Under the pieces are notes generated by a model. It was not told the DNA's origin and did no database searches. It was given only the letters and a program-made list of their open reading frames with translations. A program made the translations under genes and the position numbers. Positions 25,764-37,800 of a stretch of DNA of 64,000 nt are shown here, in pieces (positions within the stretch are counted from its first letter, which is position 1; each line of letters opens with the position of its first letter). This DNA is from Galbula dea (taxonomy: Eukaryota > Chordata > Aves > Piciformes > Galbulidae): assembly GCA_013399015.1 (NCBI GenBank), contig VWZX01002553.1, forward strand, positions 132,124 through 196,123, read 5' to 3'.

Positions 25764-26335
25764 GGCCGTGCAGCCGCCAACACCCTTCACCCACAGACAT
25801 CCCCCCACGCCACCAGCTCGGCTCGCAGTAGTCAGCCGGGCCAGCGGCGGCAGCAGGAGTGCCGTGGTTGCTTGCAGGCCTCCCGCTTCCTAAGCCAAAC
25901 TGCCCCTACCACACAGTCGACCCCGACCCAGCCCCGCGGAGGCCGCGGCCTCTTTAAAGAAGTTGTCCAGTCATCGCGCGGCGCTGCCAAATCATCGGGG
26001 TCAGCCGAGTTCTCGCAGCCCCACCCGCCGCGCCCGCCGATTGGCGGAGCGGGGCGGCCGCTCACTTCTGATTGGCCGCCGACTTAGAGCAACTTCTCGG
26101 AATCGGCCCCGGCGATGACAGGCGCAGGGCGGCACCGCCCGAGGGGGAGGGGGTTGGTGGTGGAGGGAGAGGGGACAGCCGGGGCGGCCCCGCGATAGGG
26201 CCGCCCACCACCATGGGCCTGCCGGCAGGGCTGAACCCATTAAGAGCCACCTTCCCACACCCCTCCGCCACTTTCTTCACCCTCTGGAAAATGCCAACTC
26301 ACAGTACGCGGAGAATGCCGGGAGCGCCGCGCCGC

Positions 26336-26354
26336 ACTACACCTCCCGGCATGC
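26336..26354 (+). promoter_or_regulatory. ZNF143/Staf-like site
   Basis: ACTACACCTCCCGGCATGC resembles the ACTACAnnTCCCAGnATGC site bound by ZNF143. A partial reverse copy (GAATGCCGGGAG) lies just upstream at about 26313. ZNF143 sites are frequent in CpG-island bidirectional promoters. Confidence 0.5.
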
Positions 26355-26378
26355 CCCAGCGGCAGGGCGAGGCCACCC

Positions 26379-26392
26379 GTTTCCTAGGCAAC
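26379..26392. promoter_or_regulatory. RFX X-box-like palindrome
   Basis: GTTTCCTAGGCAAC is close to the X-box consensus (GTTGCC..GGCAAC), with one half-site mismatch. It lies 25 bases after the ZNF143-like motif, reinforcing that this is a promoter core. Confidence 0.4.
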
Positions 26393-26751
26393 CGCCGGTG
26401 AGGCGAGGGACAGCCGGGCGCTCCTCCATCAGGGTGGGCGGGGCAGAGAGCCGGTTTTGCCTTTCTATTGGCTGAGTGGCCAGCCGTGCTTGGTCCTAAT
26501 TGGCGGAGGATGCAGCAGTCGCGGTGAGGGGTGAAGGCGTGGCGGGGGTGCGGTATGTACCGCCTGTGCTAGGAGGTGATTGGTGAGGGGTGGGGCCGGT
26601 GGGTGGCTGCGTCATGACTCCGCCAGCTGATCCGAGACGGGAGCCGGCGCGCGGCGGCGCCGGGGCCGGGGGGGAGGTGGCGGCACCGGGCCGGACCGGA
26701 CGGTAGCGGCGTTGGGCCACGTCGCGCAGGTGGGTCCGGCGGGGCAGGGCT

Positions 26752-26882
26752 NNNNNNNNNNNNNNNNNNNNNNNNNNNNNNNNNNNNNNNNNNNNNNNNN
26801 NNNNNNNNNNNNNNNNNNNNNNNNNNNNNNNNNNNNNNNNNNNNNNNNNNNNNNNNNNNNNNNNNNNNNNNNNNNNNNNNNN
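26752..26882. other. assembly gap (131 N)
   Basis: Run of 131 N in extremely GC-rich sequence at the probable start of the miR-22 host transcript. The true length is unknown. A (GTG)n/(GGC)n low-complexity stretch follows at 26896-26933. Confidence 0.99.
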
Positions 26883-27036
26883 CCTCGGGGCGAGGTGGCG
26901 GCGGCGGTGGCAGTGGTGGTGGTGGTGGTGGAGTGGGGAGGAGGGTCTCAACTCGACGCGACCTTCTTAGGGCTCTGGCCGGCGCCGCCTCGGTCGGTTG
27001 GCCTCGCCCCCGGTGGCGGCGGGGCGGGGTGGGAAG

Positions 27037-27062
27037 ATGGGTTGGGGTTGGGGTTGGGGCTG
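27037..27062 (+). repeat. (TTGGGG)n tract, G-quadruplex candidate
   Basis: Three tandem TTGGGG units flanked by further G runs, giving at least four closely spaced runs of three or more G on the plus strand. It falls in the first part of the probable miR-22 host transcript. Confidence 0.6.
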
Positions 27063-28655
27063 GAACCGGGGCGCGGTCCGCTCTCTAGGGGGTCCCGGTA
27101 GAGCGGGCGGAGCTGCAGCCGAGGCCGCCCCGCGACGGGCGGTGGCCGCCCCGGGGGTGACCTTCACTCCGGGACCGAGCTGGGCAGACTTTGACCTGAG
27201 GCCGCTCCTCGCTATGGGCGCGGACCGGAGCATCCCGGGCAGCGGGGGTGGGGGGCGGGAGTTCGGCGGAGTGTCCTGGGGGAAGACGGAGGGACCGGCT
27301 TTACCGTGGAGCGTTGTGGGGGAGCTGGCTCCGTTGGTGCGTGGGGGGGAGGTGGGAGTGTTGGTTTTACCGAGAGGGGGAGATTTTGGGGGGGGTGGGA
27401 AGGGAAGGGGAGAGAAGTGACCCGGTTAAACTGGGAGAGAGGCACTTGCCGGGGGCTCAGCGTGTTTCATCAGCGGGGCGAGGTACCACCTGGGCCCTTC
27501 ACAGTGCCGGTGTGGTCTGTCCATGCCGAGAAAGGATAGGGGAGAGCCCTGTTACTGGCTAGACATCCCCCTTGTCAGCCCCTGCTGCCTACAGGGCCCC
27601 CGGTACTGGCGGGGCCGGTGGCTCAGCAGCGGGTGCTGATTCACGGGGCCGGCGGGGGTGGAGCAGGGCCGGGTCCCTCTCGCTGGAATCCGGACCAGAT
27701 GTACCCGGCACGCCAGGAATGCTCGGCATCCTAGCCGGGCCCCGCCGCCGCCGTTGCTCCCCGGCCACCGGCCCCGCACCGGCAGTCTCTCCGCAGCCCC
27801 CTGCTGCGATACCCACTGGGACCGCAGTCTTCCCCCACCGCCTGCACAGGCCTGGGGCCAGCAGGGATCCCTCGTACCTTTGGGGTGTCTCTGGTGGGAG
27901 GATGATGCAGAGCAGGCGCCGGCGGGGTTACTAGGGTTGCTTGTCCCGCCAGCCCCTGGAGCTGCCTGTCTACCGCAATGGGACCAGACCCCTGGGGGCT
28001 TCCTAGTTTCAGTCCCCACAGCCAGAATGCTGGGTGATGTGGGAAAGGGACATTTTCATGGGTGGAGGGGGAAGAAGAAGCAGGATCCCGCCCCAGGGCT
28101 GGTGTCCTCGTTCTTGTACAAAACGACAAGGGAAGAGGCTGTGCTCCCCCAGATTCCCCCGGTGCTGCCTTGGCAGCGGCCACCTGCCAAAGTGTCTTCC
28201 CCAGCAGGCAGCTGCTGGCTCGTGGCCAGGTGGGACCCTGCCAGTGTGGATCCCGAGGTGAGCTGCCAGGGAATGCCTTAACCTGCGGTAGCCTCCCTGG
28301 CTGCTGGTCTCGGCTGGAGCAGGTTGCCTTATCTCTTATTTTCTGGCAGAAATGGCCTTGATTTCTCTGCCTGTGGTCTGTGTTTTTAGGACCAGCTGCA
28401 GATGCTGGAGCTTATGCACCTCCTGCTTTGGGAAAAGGGAGGGATGGGAAGAGTTGAGATTGGAGCTGCCTCGATCCCCTGCAACAGGGGAGGAACCCTG
28501 TGGGGTCTCAGCCCTGAGACGCTTCCTGGAGGGGAAGGATGAGGTGGTGGATCTCAATTTGGTGCTGGGGTGGGTTGAGGAGCAGCTCTGGGGTGGGTGA
28601 TGTCTCAGATCAGCATGGTTTGATCCTGGCTCTGATGTATGTGTTCCCTTCCCAG

Positions 28656-29035
28656 GTGCTGCTCTATATCCCTGCTCCTGGCTAACCAGCACCAGTTCTT
28701 CAGTGGCAAGCTTTATGTCATTCTCTAGTAGCTAAAGCTGCCAGTTGAAGAACTGTTGAATGTAGCCACTCTCTTCTCATCATTGGGACCTTGGATGTCA
28801 GCCAGATGTGTGCCTGTAGCAATCAGGACAAGCCAGTCTACAGCATCCTGTGGATATGGGGCTTGAGAATGAGCTTGACCACCATGAAGTCTTCTCCCTG
28901 CCTCCAGACAGAGCCTCATCTGGGAGATTACTAGTGGGGCTGTCAAGTGGGGTCCTCCCCACTGGTGGGGTGGTACTGAGCTGAGACACAATTAGAGAAG
29001 ACCAAAAGAGGGATTAAACTTTCTGTTTTGCTCAA
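28656..29035 (+). ncRNA. MIR22HG: putative MIR22HG exon carrying miR-22
   Basis: Exon of the noncoding host transcript of miR-22, as in mammals where the microRNA lies in an exon of MIR22HG transcribed away from WDR81. A pyrimidine-rich acceptor (GTTCCCTTCCCAG) ends at 28655, 38 bases before the 5p arm. The first plausible poly(A) signal downstream is ATTAAA at 29013-29018, followed by T/G-rich sequence. No conserved reading frame crosses the exon. The first exon must lie in or just after the CpG island near 26.6-27.5 kb, partly hidden by the gap; I could not choose its donor. Exon ends are inferred from motifs alone. Confidence 0.55.
28680..28768 (+). ncRNA. MIR22: miR-22 precursor hairpin
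   Basis: Both mature arms are present without change from the vertebrate sequences I know: miR-22-5p at 28694-28715 (starts AGTTCTTCAG) and miR-22-3p at 28735-28756 (starts AAGCTGCCAG). They pair to form the expected stem. The terminal segment between arms is 19 bases (28716-28734), about three longer than in human, and differs in sequence. miR-22 is a conserved vertebrate microRNA active in heart, muscle and metabolic control. It lies plus-strand, divergent from WDR81, as in human. Confidence 0.97.
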
Positions 29036-31530
29036 TGGTTCAATTTTAAGAAGTTTGTTGCCTGTGGGGTGCCTGCATCTGCTTGGTGGGAGGATGGTGG
29101 GGGCTGTGGACCCCACATGGTGCTGGGCTGGGGGGGCTGTAGTGCTGGAACCACATTCCTGGCGGATGCCCAATCAAGGACTGTGGGTGGAGGGCTGGTT
29201 GGTCAAGTCCCCTTGGTTTGTCTTGAGCAAAAGAGGTAACCCAAGACTGGGTGTAGCTCCCAGGACTGACCTGCTGCTGAGCTCAGGAGCAGGATTAATC
29301 CTGTAACATGCCAGACAGTGGGATGGAGCTTGGAGGAAAGGGCCAGCTCCACGCCCACATTGCCCTGGTGCAGGTCAGGGCCTGGCGCAGTGAAGCTGTG
29401 CTGTTGGAAGAGGGTGACTCAGGACCGAGTCATGCATGGCCCCAGACGTCTGTTCTGGGAACCACCATTCCCCAAGGCCTGGCAACCCTGTTTGAAGTCA
29501 GCCCTCGGGCAGCATTAGGATTCCAGGTATTTGGAGCCAACAGTGCCGAGAGAGAGGCCAAGGTGAACCTTGCTGGTCTCCTCTGTGGACTGGACTCTGA
29601 CTCACTGGTGGACAGAAGCAGAAGATGTTACTGAAGGGGACTTGGAAGCTGTTCTCCAAGGAGGAAGACCTCACTGCCTTCCCCTGTATAGTTCTCCTAT
29701 GGCTCAGTGCAGGCTGAAATGTCTCTGTGTGGACCTAGCAAGGGCTTTTGGGAGCCTCTGCACCCCCAGAGGTACCTCTCCCATGGGACTGTCAGGACCT
29801 CTGCCTCTCAGGCTGCCTTGGTGGCTGGGAAGCATAAGGAGTGTCCAGAAAGCCCCCAAGCAACAGTGTCAGGAAGATCATGGCTTGTCCCAGCCACGAG
29901 TCTGGAGAGGTAGGAATGGCCCTATGCTGAAATAAGTCTGCACAGTCTCCACTATATCTGCCTGTCCAGTCTCCAAGGCTGCTACCAAATTCTGGCACCC
30001 AGTGACATGCAGAATGTGGCCTGGTGTCCATTAAGTGTTAAGAGGTGGAACAATTCTGTTGTCCTGGGGTTGGTCCTTCTTTAGGCAAAGCTGCTCTGCT
30101 TGGTGTGTATTTGATGATTGCTACAAGTAGCCACGTTGCTTTGGGGTCACTGTCACTCAGAGAGAGAGGTGGGGCTGCTGAACCCCCTTGGATCGCTCTC
30201 TGAGCAGAACAAACCAGGGGTGAACCCCTTCAGCTTGAAGTAGAGCTTGTCTCTTCCACTGCAGCTGTCCTGCTGCAAGTCCATACGAAATAGCTGGCAC
30301 CTGCTCAGCACTGAACAAGTCCAGGAGTGCACTAAGGGGGCAAAAAGTTGTGGGTGGGTGTGTGCAGGGTGCCTGAGGGCAAGGAGGTGCGGCTCCTGGG
30401 CTGTGCTTCCCCCTTCCCATGCTGCACTGCCGATGCTTGATATGGAGGAGAGTTGTGTCCTCTGGCCACCTGTCTCCACCCTTATGTGCATATGGGTAAA
30501 TGCTTGGCTGCTGATTCCTCCTGTCATCAAGAAGGGCTGACCTGCTCTTCTGAAAACCAGCTCTTTCCCTGGTAAGATATGGCTGTTCCTGAGCAGAGAG
30601 TTGCCCTGAACAGCAGCACCAAGCCCTTGGGGTCAGGAAATATAAAATGCTATATTTCAGCTCAAATTCATAGGTGAGAAGGAGTCAGGGTACAGGTTTG
30701 TGTGCTCAACATCTCACCTGCTGAGCGAACTGGCTAGGGCTGGGGTTCACCTGCATCTGATGTAAAAGCAGAAGGGCTTTAGGCTGACAAAGTTAAGTGT
30801 CCCCATGGGAACTTGCCAGGCTCTCGAGGCTTACCCTTCCTCCTGCAAAGCCCCATGTGACGAATGAGTAAGTGCAGCGTTTCCTGTAGAAAGCACAGCG
30901 TTGCTCGCTGATGCCTTGCAAAAGAACCTAGTGACCCTTTCCTCTAGTGTGAAGGCTCTGTTTCCTGCAGCATTTGGCCGCCTCCTGGAAGTATCCAGCA
31001 TGCAGGGACACAGCAGGAGAGGGGATATCAACCAGGGCTGGGATTCCTCCGCTGGAGGCTGGCTGCTGTCAGGAGGTTTAAACTCTTGCTGTGACATCTA
31101 ATGTAATATTCAAGAGGGCTGTAGCAGTGCCAGCAGGTGCTGCTGGCTCAGAGGTCAGATGGCAGCCCTCTCTCCTTGGGTTAGGGCATTTTGTATGAGT
31201 TCCTGCACACAGACTATCTAGTTCCCAGCTGGGAGAGCAGCTTGCCTTGGTCACAGCTTCCCTTGCTGAGAAAATGTGCTTTAGCAAAGCAGAAGGTCAG
31301 CGTGACCGGTGTACTGAATGAAAGCTCCCTGCCAGCAGCCAGCGAGAGGAGCAGGAGGGGTTGATAGAACCGTGAACACAGAGCTGCTTCTGCCTGCTCA
31401 GACGCTCTACTGAGCTCCAGGACACAGACATCCTGCTCTGATCCTTGTCTAGAAGAGAGAGGGGAACGCACTGCCTGAGCATGTGAGTAAGCAGCCAAGG
31501 GCTGTCTGCAAACACAAAATGCATGTGCTG
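29036..31530. other. spacer between convergent MIR22HG and the AIFM3-like gene
   Basis: The miR-22 host runs rightward and the AIFM3-like gene leftward, so this is a tail-to-tail spacer that may include later MIR22HG exons. I saw no conserved coding exon or recognisable repeat. Confidence 0.5.
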
Positions 31531-31550
31531 GGTTCAGCTTTGCTTGTGGT

Positions 31551-31556
31551 TTTATT
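31551..31556 (-). terminator. candidate polyadenylation signal of the AIFM3-like gene
   Basis: AATAAA on the minus strand (TTTATT on plus), 246 bases past the proposed stop codon. This would give a 3' UTR of roughly 0.27 kb. Motif evidence only. Confidence 0.5.
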
Positions 31557-31801
31557 TCTCTTGTGCCAGGACAGGAGGATGTAGGGCTGTTAACACTCGG
31601 GTGACTCTTGTATTCCTCATGGAAAGGCATGTCCCAAACTCAGGTTTCTGCCAATGGGGATATATTGCAGACATCACAGGCCCTGCAGACCAGAGGTATG
31701 GTGAGGATTTGCAGTAATTTATCTTGACTTGGTGCCTCTCAGTGGACTCTGGCATGGGGAAAGCAGCAAAGAGCCACCCACTGGCTTGGTCAGGGTGTCA
31801 C

Positions 31802-34800
31802 TTACTCTGCTTCTTCTTTAGAGATTTGTTTCCCTGAATACAAAATTTCTGCAATCAGAGACACCATGGGGTCATGGTTCAGGCTGGCAGCTGCTGTCAC
31901 GAAGCCATCCCTGAAAGGGAAAGCGGAAGAACACGGATCTCTTTGGCATACGTAACCCTGCATGGCAGCATCCCCGTGGCACCCTGGCTGGAGGCCAGCT
32001 GTATTTTCAGGAGGGCTCAGGGCAGGGTGGCTAATACTGTAGGCTGCACAGGGACTTTGTGGCAGATCGCCTGGTGCTGCTGGGAGCTGGGCACCAAGCC
32101 TGGGAGCAGTGAGGCAAAGGAGATGTGTCCCAGGCTCCCTGCCCAGCTGGTATCTTCACTGAAGCTCATCCTCCTCTTCTTCCCTGCCCTGCTTTGGTTT
32201 TCTCTGAAACTGTCTCGCTGCTGGTTCAACAGCCAGAGTGTAGCCATGGAAGGTGATGTGAAGCTGTTGTAGGAGCTTTGCAGAGCATGAGGGAGAGGAC
32301 CATGTCAGGGCACAGACTGGACATGGGTTCACTCACCTGATGTAAAAGATCAGGAACTTCTGTTGCTCCAGGCTGCCCTTCACAACAGTGTCTGTGTATC
32401 CCTTCCCACAGCCTGTGAGAGAGACCATGGCAGTAAGCCTGGGGAGCCCTGGCACAGCAGCCACCCATTCCACCTCAGTGTCACCACAGGTAAAGGGCAG
32501 AAGGGACAGTGACTGGCTGGGGCAGGGTTAGGGCTGGGGAACAGACATGGAGGCCCTGGACAAGCAGAACTGACCCAGACATGCAAAACTGCACCATGAC
32601 GTGAACCTCTCCTTGGCTTGGAGAAGGAAGTTCCTCCTCCTTTGTGACCACTAAGCCACCAGAAATCAGCAAAGAACAAGAATTCTGGGTAACCTTCAGG
32701 CCCAGAGCTCAGAAACAGAGTTCACAAACTCCCCATGGCAGCCAGTCCAGAACTTGAGCTGCTTCAGGTAAACACTGCAACCGCTGTGTTCACAACCCCA
32801 GACCCAGCTGGATGAGCAGATGGGGTAGGAACCAGTTCAGCCGTTCCCATCTCTCTGCTGCCTCCTACCTGCATAACGGATGCTTTTCCCAAGCATCGTG
32901 GTCCAGAAGTAGGGAACAGTGCGCAACTCCTTCCCTTTCTTCAGCATGTTTAAGGCAGCAATATGACCTGTGATGAACCAGCAAAAGAACTATTTTTCTT
33001 ATGTCCTCAAAGTGTCCTCTGCCTCTTGCTCTACAGCTGTTGCTTCTGCCCTGTTCCCTCCCTGCCCAGCCACTAAGAGAGCTGGGAAGCGAGGTGGATG
33101 TGCTGTCTCACCATGGGCCTCAGCCACCTGTTGGTGATGGATGCTGGTGCGGTCTCCGTTGAGCAGCGCTACAGGGAAGGAGACCACATCACCCGCAGCG
33201 AAGACGTTTGGGATGTTGGTTTGCATGCGCTAACAGCACAAAAAGTGATTAGTGCAAAGATGAGAGGGGAAAGGATTCGGATGCAGAGCAGAAATCTGCT
33301 GGCACTTACCAAGTCCACCAGGATGGCACCGCTGTCATCTCTGGCGATGGAGGTGCCCTTCAAAAATGCTGAGTTGGGGAACACCCCTGCGGGGAGAGGA
33401 GCAAGGACAAATGCAGCAAAGCTCTGCAAAGGCAGGGAGGAAACTTGGCCTCAGGGCTACAGCAAGTGTGTGCCCATGGTGCTTGTACAGCCTGCTTGGA
33501 GCAAAGCAGCTCTCAGCAGCGACTTGGGCTGGAGCTAAGCTAATCCAGGGGCAATAAAAGCAGAGCCCAGAACAAGGCATGCTCTGATAACACAGCAGTG
33601 ACCTATGGAGTTCAGCAAGCATGCCAGAGTCATACTGAGAGCGTAAGTAGCTCCTTTCTCCCTGCCAAGTGTTTGCTCATGGGCTGCTGACTTTCTCCAG
33701 GTGTTTGGGGCCAAGAGGAAGGGCTGGATGATAAGGGAGTAGGAGGAGATGGCAGGGAATGGCATCTTGGGAATGAACTGCGATGCTCTGGGCTTGCTGG
33801 CTTTTCTCCCCATTCCCAAAGCTGTCTCCCTCTCCCAGCTGGGCTCTCTTACCTATTCCCACCACTACCACATCTGCAGGAAGTTTTTCTCCACTGGCAA
33901 GAACAGCCTCTGTGACCTAGGTAAAGGAAGAAGGATCATTAACAGAGGGTTAAAAACTCTGTCCTAATTCCTGCAGCCTCTCTGCTGCCTCATTCTTTGC
34001 TGTCTTTTTTCTTCCTCAGGTTCAGATCACCTTGTCCAACTAATGTGTGTTGCCAGGAATGTAAGAGAAAAATCATGTCGTTCTCTCTGAGATACCAACA
34101 CACACTGGTGCCCTTTGTGCTCAGTGCAAAGAAGTGTGAGGGCCTAGATGCAGGCACTAGGTTATACCTCAGTTAAGGATTTGTTTTTTCTTCCCTTAAA
34201 ATTAGCAGTTCAGGGGTCACAAGGGCACGACTGACCTTTCCATCCTTTTCTTTCAGCTCACAGAGTTCTGTTTTCATGTGAAACTTCACTCCCTTATTTT
34301 GCAGCATCTGAAAAGGAAGAGGAAGCTGGGTTGAGTATTCAGTAGGAAATTCCAGGCTGTGCTGCTGTAAAAACAGCTGTACCCAGCCAAACCCCACACA
34401 GAAAACTCAGCTGCTGCTTCAGGCTGCAGCAAGGTTTTGCTTGTGTTCATGGCTGGTGCCTGGAAGTCTGGCTTTTCTGTGCTGTACTGAACAGGACTGG
34501 TGTATGAGGTGGGCCTAGGATGAAGCAGGGCTTGGGGATGAAGCTGAGCTGAGGAGTGTGACATGAGGTAGGTTGGGACCAGCCATGTGTGTAGATCTCC
34601 TTTAGTGAGCTGTGTGTGAGCAAGGTGGCTGGGCACGCAGGGTTGTGACTCAGCACAGAGGCTGGATTTCCTGAGCTGCTGTGGATCAGGACAGATGCTA
34701 CTCAGAGGGGCTGGAGCATACCATGTGTTCTCCATGCTAGAAATTCCTACCATGTTTTCCTAACCTTCATGGCAACACCTCCGACCTCAGGACCCAGTGC

Positions 34801-37800
34801 ATTCTGGAAAGGGAACTCCTTTTTTTCCACCACTGATATGGTGCCAGCCTTGTCTGAGAGGAAGGCAGCTACCTCCATTCCTGCAAAAGAGAGACATGCC
34901 TGAGGTAAACCTGCTGCAAGCATGAACCTGCACCCTCCTTGAAAATCCTCTCCCCTTCCAGGTGGGGAGAACAAATCTAAGATATTGCCAGTGCTCAGCT
35001 GCTCTTCTGTGAGGAATTTACCTCCTCCTGTTCTTTGTTCTCATGCACTATGTACCTGGAGATGGAGAAATGCAATGAACAGCTCCTGGTTGGGTGCAAA
35101 ATAGCTCCCTTTCTGTGCCTTACTCAATGCTTCTGGGAAATCCAACTCCTCTGAAGGACAGTGACCTTTTCATAAGGCACATTTCCTTCCATCCGTGTCC
35201 AGAAACTGTTGATACTCTCAAAGCTTCTGACCATCAGAGGAAAGAGTCAGTGCATTCTGTGTAACACATACCCTCACCACCTACAGGGCTCTGGGGAGGA
35301 ACCCAGCCAGGTGGTGAATGAACATCCCTTCCCTGAGGGCCTCTAGTTGTGGGTTTCAAGGCTGTCTTGATACCCACTCCAGCCTTGTACCTACGAAAGA
35401 AGCTCCTACAATCACCAGGTTCTTCCCAGTTGCCAGCTCTAAGATCTTTCTAGAGTCTTCTGGGGTTTGGAGAGTGCACACGTTCTGCAGGTCTGCACCT
35501 GGGACTTTGAGGAAGTTGGAGCTGAAAGAGAGAGAATCCAGATACATCTTATGATTAGAAATGATGAAGAATGGCTGGGGGGGGGGGGGGGNCCCATGCA
35601 ATTCCTTGGCTGTGTCATCCCATCCTGTAATTTTATCTTAAATTCTACCACCTCCATCTCACACACCCCTAGGAGACTTCTACATCCCATCATTGACCCA
35701 TCTTGTCCTCTCTAAAACTGTGTGGCAAATGCTCTCTGCACTCACTGGCTGCCTGTTGCAATGAGGAGCTGATTGTACTTCTGAGAGGACCCATCCATGA
35801 AATAGACCTTCTGCTTCTGGAAATCCACTGACACTGCCTGCAAGAGAAAGGAAGCAAAGATCAGACAGGTACCTCTGGTCCACTGGTGTTCCATCACATG
35901 AATTCATTCTTCTTGCCTGTGACTTTGTGCCCTGTTTCTGGACACTCAGGTGAGGTAAGGAATGCTGGGGTCCTCCCTCTCACTTCCTACAGCTCTTAGG
36001 AGTACTAAGTATGACAGCACCAAACCTAGGTTCCTCTAAGGGGTGTGTAAGAGTCTAGTTTCAAGGGTCACCCTTTTCACATGTGATGGGCACATCTGTC
36101 CATGGGTAGCACTGACAAGTGACATCCAAAGCATGCTCACCATCCCTTGCAGTGGCCTTAGAATGCTGTCTCAAGAGATAATGTGTGTGCTTAGGCAGAG
36201 CCTCAATCTCTCTCAGTGTAGTGCTATGTCTGCAGGTGTGGGCATCCCCTCCCCAGGGCAGGAACAGGACCACCACCATCCATTGAGGACTGAGCTTAGC
36301 TGCTGCTGTACCTCTTTCTCTGTCCAGAGCTCTATGCCTTCAGCATCAAGAAATTCAGGTTTCCTCAGGTAGGTGTCTTCAGCTTTCAAGCTCATTTCCT
36401 GGAAACAACACAGAACTATGAAGTAAAGTACTTCTTACAGACAACAACAACCTTGCAGTGTTCACTGGGAAATAAGTTTGCATAAGAGGTAAATTTTGCA
36501 TTAGTAAATCACAGCTCCCTACACTGCCCTCAAAAAACACATCAACTCAATCTCTACTCAGTGAAATGGGATAAACACATTAGCTTGTGGAGGACTTTGA
36601 TCAAAGAGTTTCTGGGAGGAAGAAGCATGATGGCTGCAAGTTCTCTCCCTTTTCCTTGTGGTTGCCTCAGCACTCCTCCTGCTCTGCCAGGAGGGCTCCC
36701 TGAGTTGCTCAGTCTGGTCCTGAGTGTGGATTATGTCCCTACTTCACACGTGGTACCTAGGCACTGTCCTGCACCTCTCATGTACAAACCTTGCTCAGTT
36801 TGGACTTGTCAAATGGGACATGTTTCTCATTGGTGGCTATGATGATCCTGCCAGTAAAGCCTTCCTGGCGAAGTGTCTCTGCACACACCAGGGCAGCCAC
36901 ACCTGCAAGACATGCTTATCTCAGCCCTCTTACATGTCACTGTGGAGTAGAAGGAAGAAAGCAAGTCCTCCCTGGAGAAGAGAGTAGCAGCTCACAGCAT
37001 ATGTGAGGAGGAGGGTGCAGCATAGACCATTTCACTGACCTCCCCCCAGGAGCAGCATCGTGTCATGGTTGAGAAGGCATCTTTTGCTTGTGTCCTTCAC
37101 CCTCAGGCTGCTTTCAAGATCCTAGAAGAAAATGAGAAATGCTGAAATCACACCTAGCCCGAGGTGCTGCTTGTGCTTAGTGACAGCAGGTAAGGTCAGT
37201 ACCTTCTTTTTTGCTGTAACAAACACCTTTCCATCTTTCACTGTTACCTGAAGAGATCAAGAAGAGTCTGTTTAAGTGCTGTGTTCATGGGGTTATGGTA
37301 GGAGCTTTCCTGGGAGGTTCTGGTCCCAAGGACCATCTATCTCTGATACACTGAGAATGAGTGGTAGGGATCTTGGATATCAAATGATGCTTGAGGAGCT
37401 CAAGAGCTTTTCTCCTCATCCCAAGAGCACTCAAGAAGAGGCATAAATCTTTTTTTCTTTCCCAGCTGTGCTGGCTGTGAGGGATACCAGGATATATCGC
37501 CTCACTTTCAATTGAAAGAAGCTTTAGGACAGGGAGTTACATGGTTCCAAGAAATCATCCCATGTGTTGTAACTGCCTGACCTGGACCACGGGGCAGTGG
37601 CCAGGGCAGGGTGTTTTCAGCTGGTGTCAGGCACATGGAGCTTGTGAGAGCGAAGGAATGTGAGTGCTATGGAGGACATGGACCAAGCTGGGAGGAGGAA
37701 GAAAGTAGAAGTCACCTTAAAGCAGGGAACACAGTCTAGAGAAGGGTATTCCTCAATGTCTCCAGTTTTGATGTTAAAGCAGGCACCATGCCAGGGGCAA

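Larger units (their letters stand above)
26040..26583. promoter_or_regulatory. cluster of inverted CCAAT boxes (NF-Y type)
   Basis: ATTGG occurs at 26040, 26071, 26467, 26499 and 26579, with a sixth at 25692. All read as inverted CCAAT on the plus strand and sit in CpG-rich DNA. Such clusters are common in housekeeping and bidirectional promoters. Position suggests the miR-22 host promoter, possibly shared with WDR81. Confidence 0.55.
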
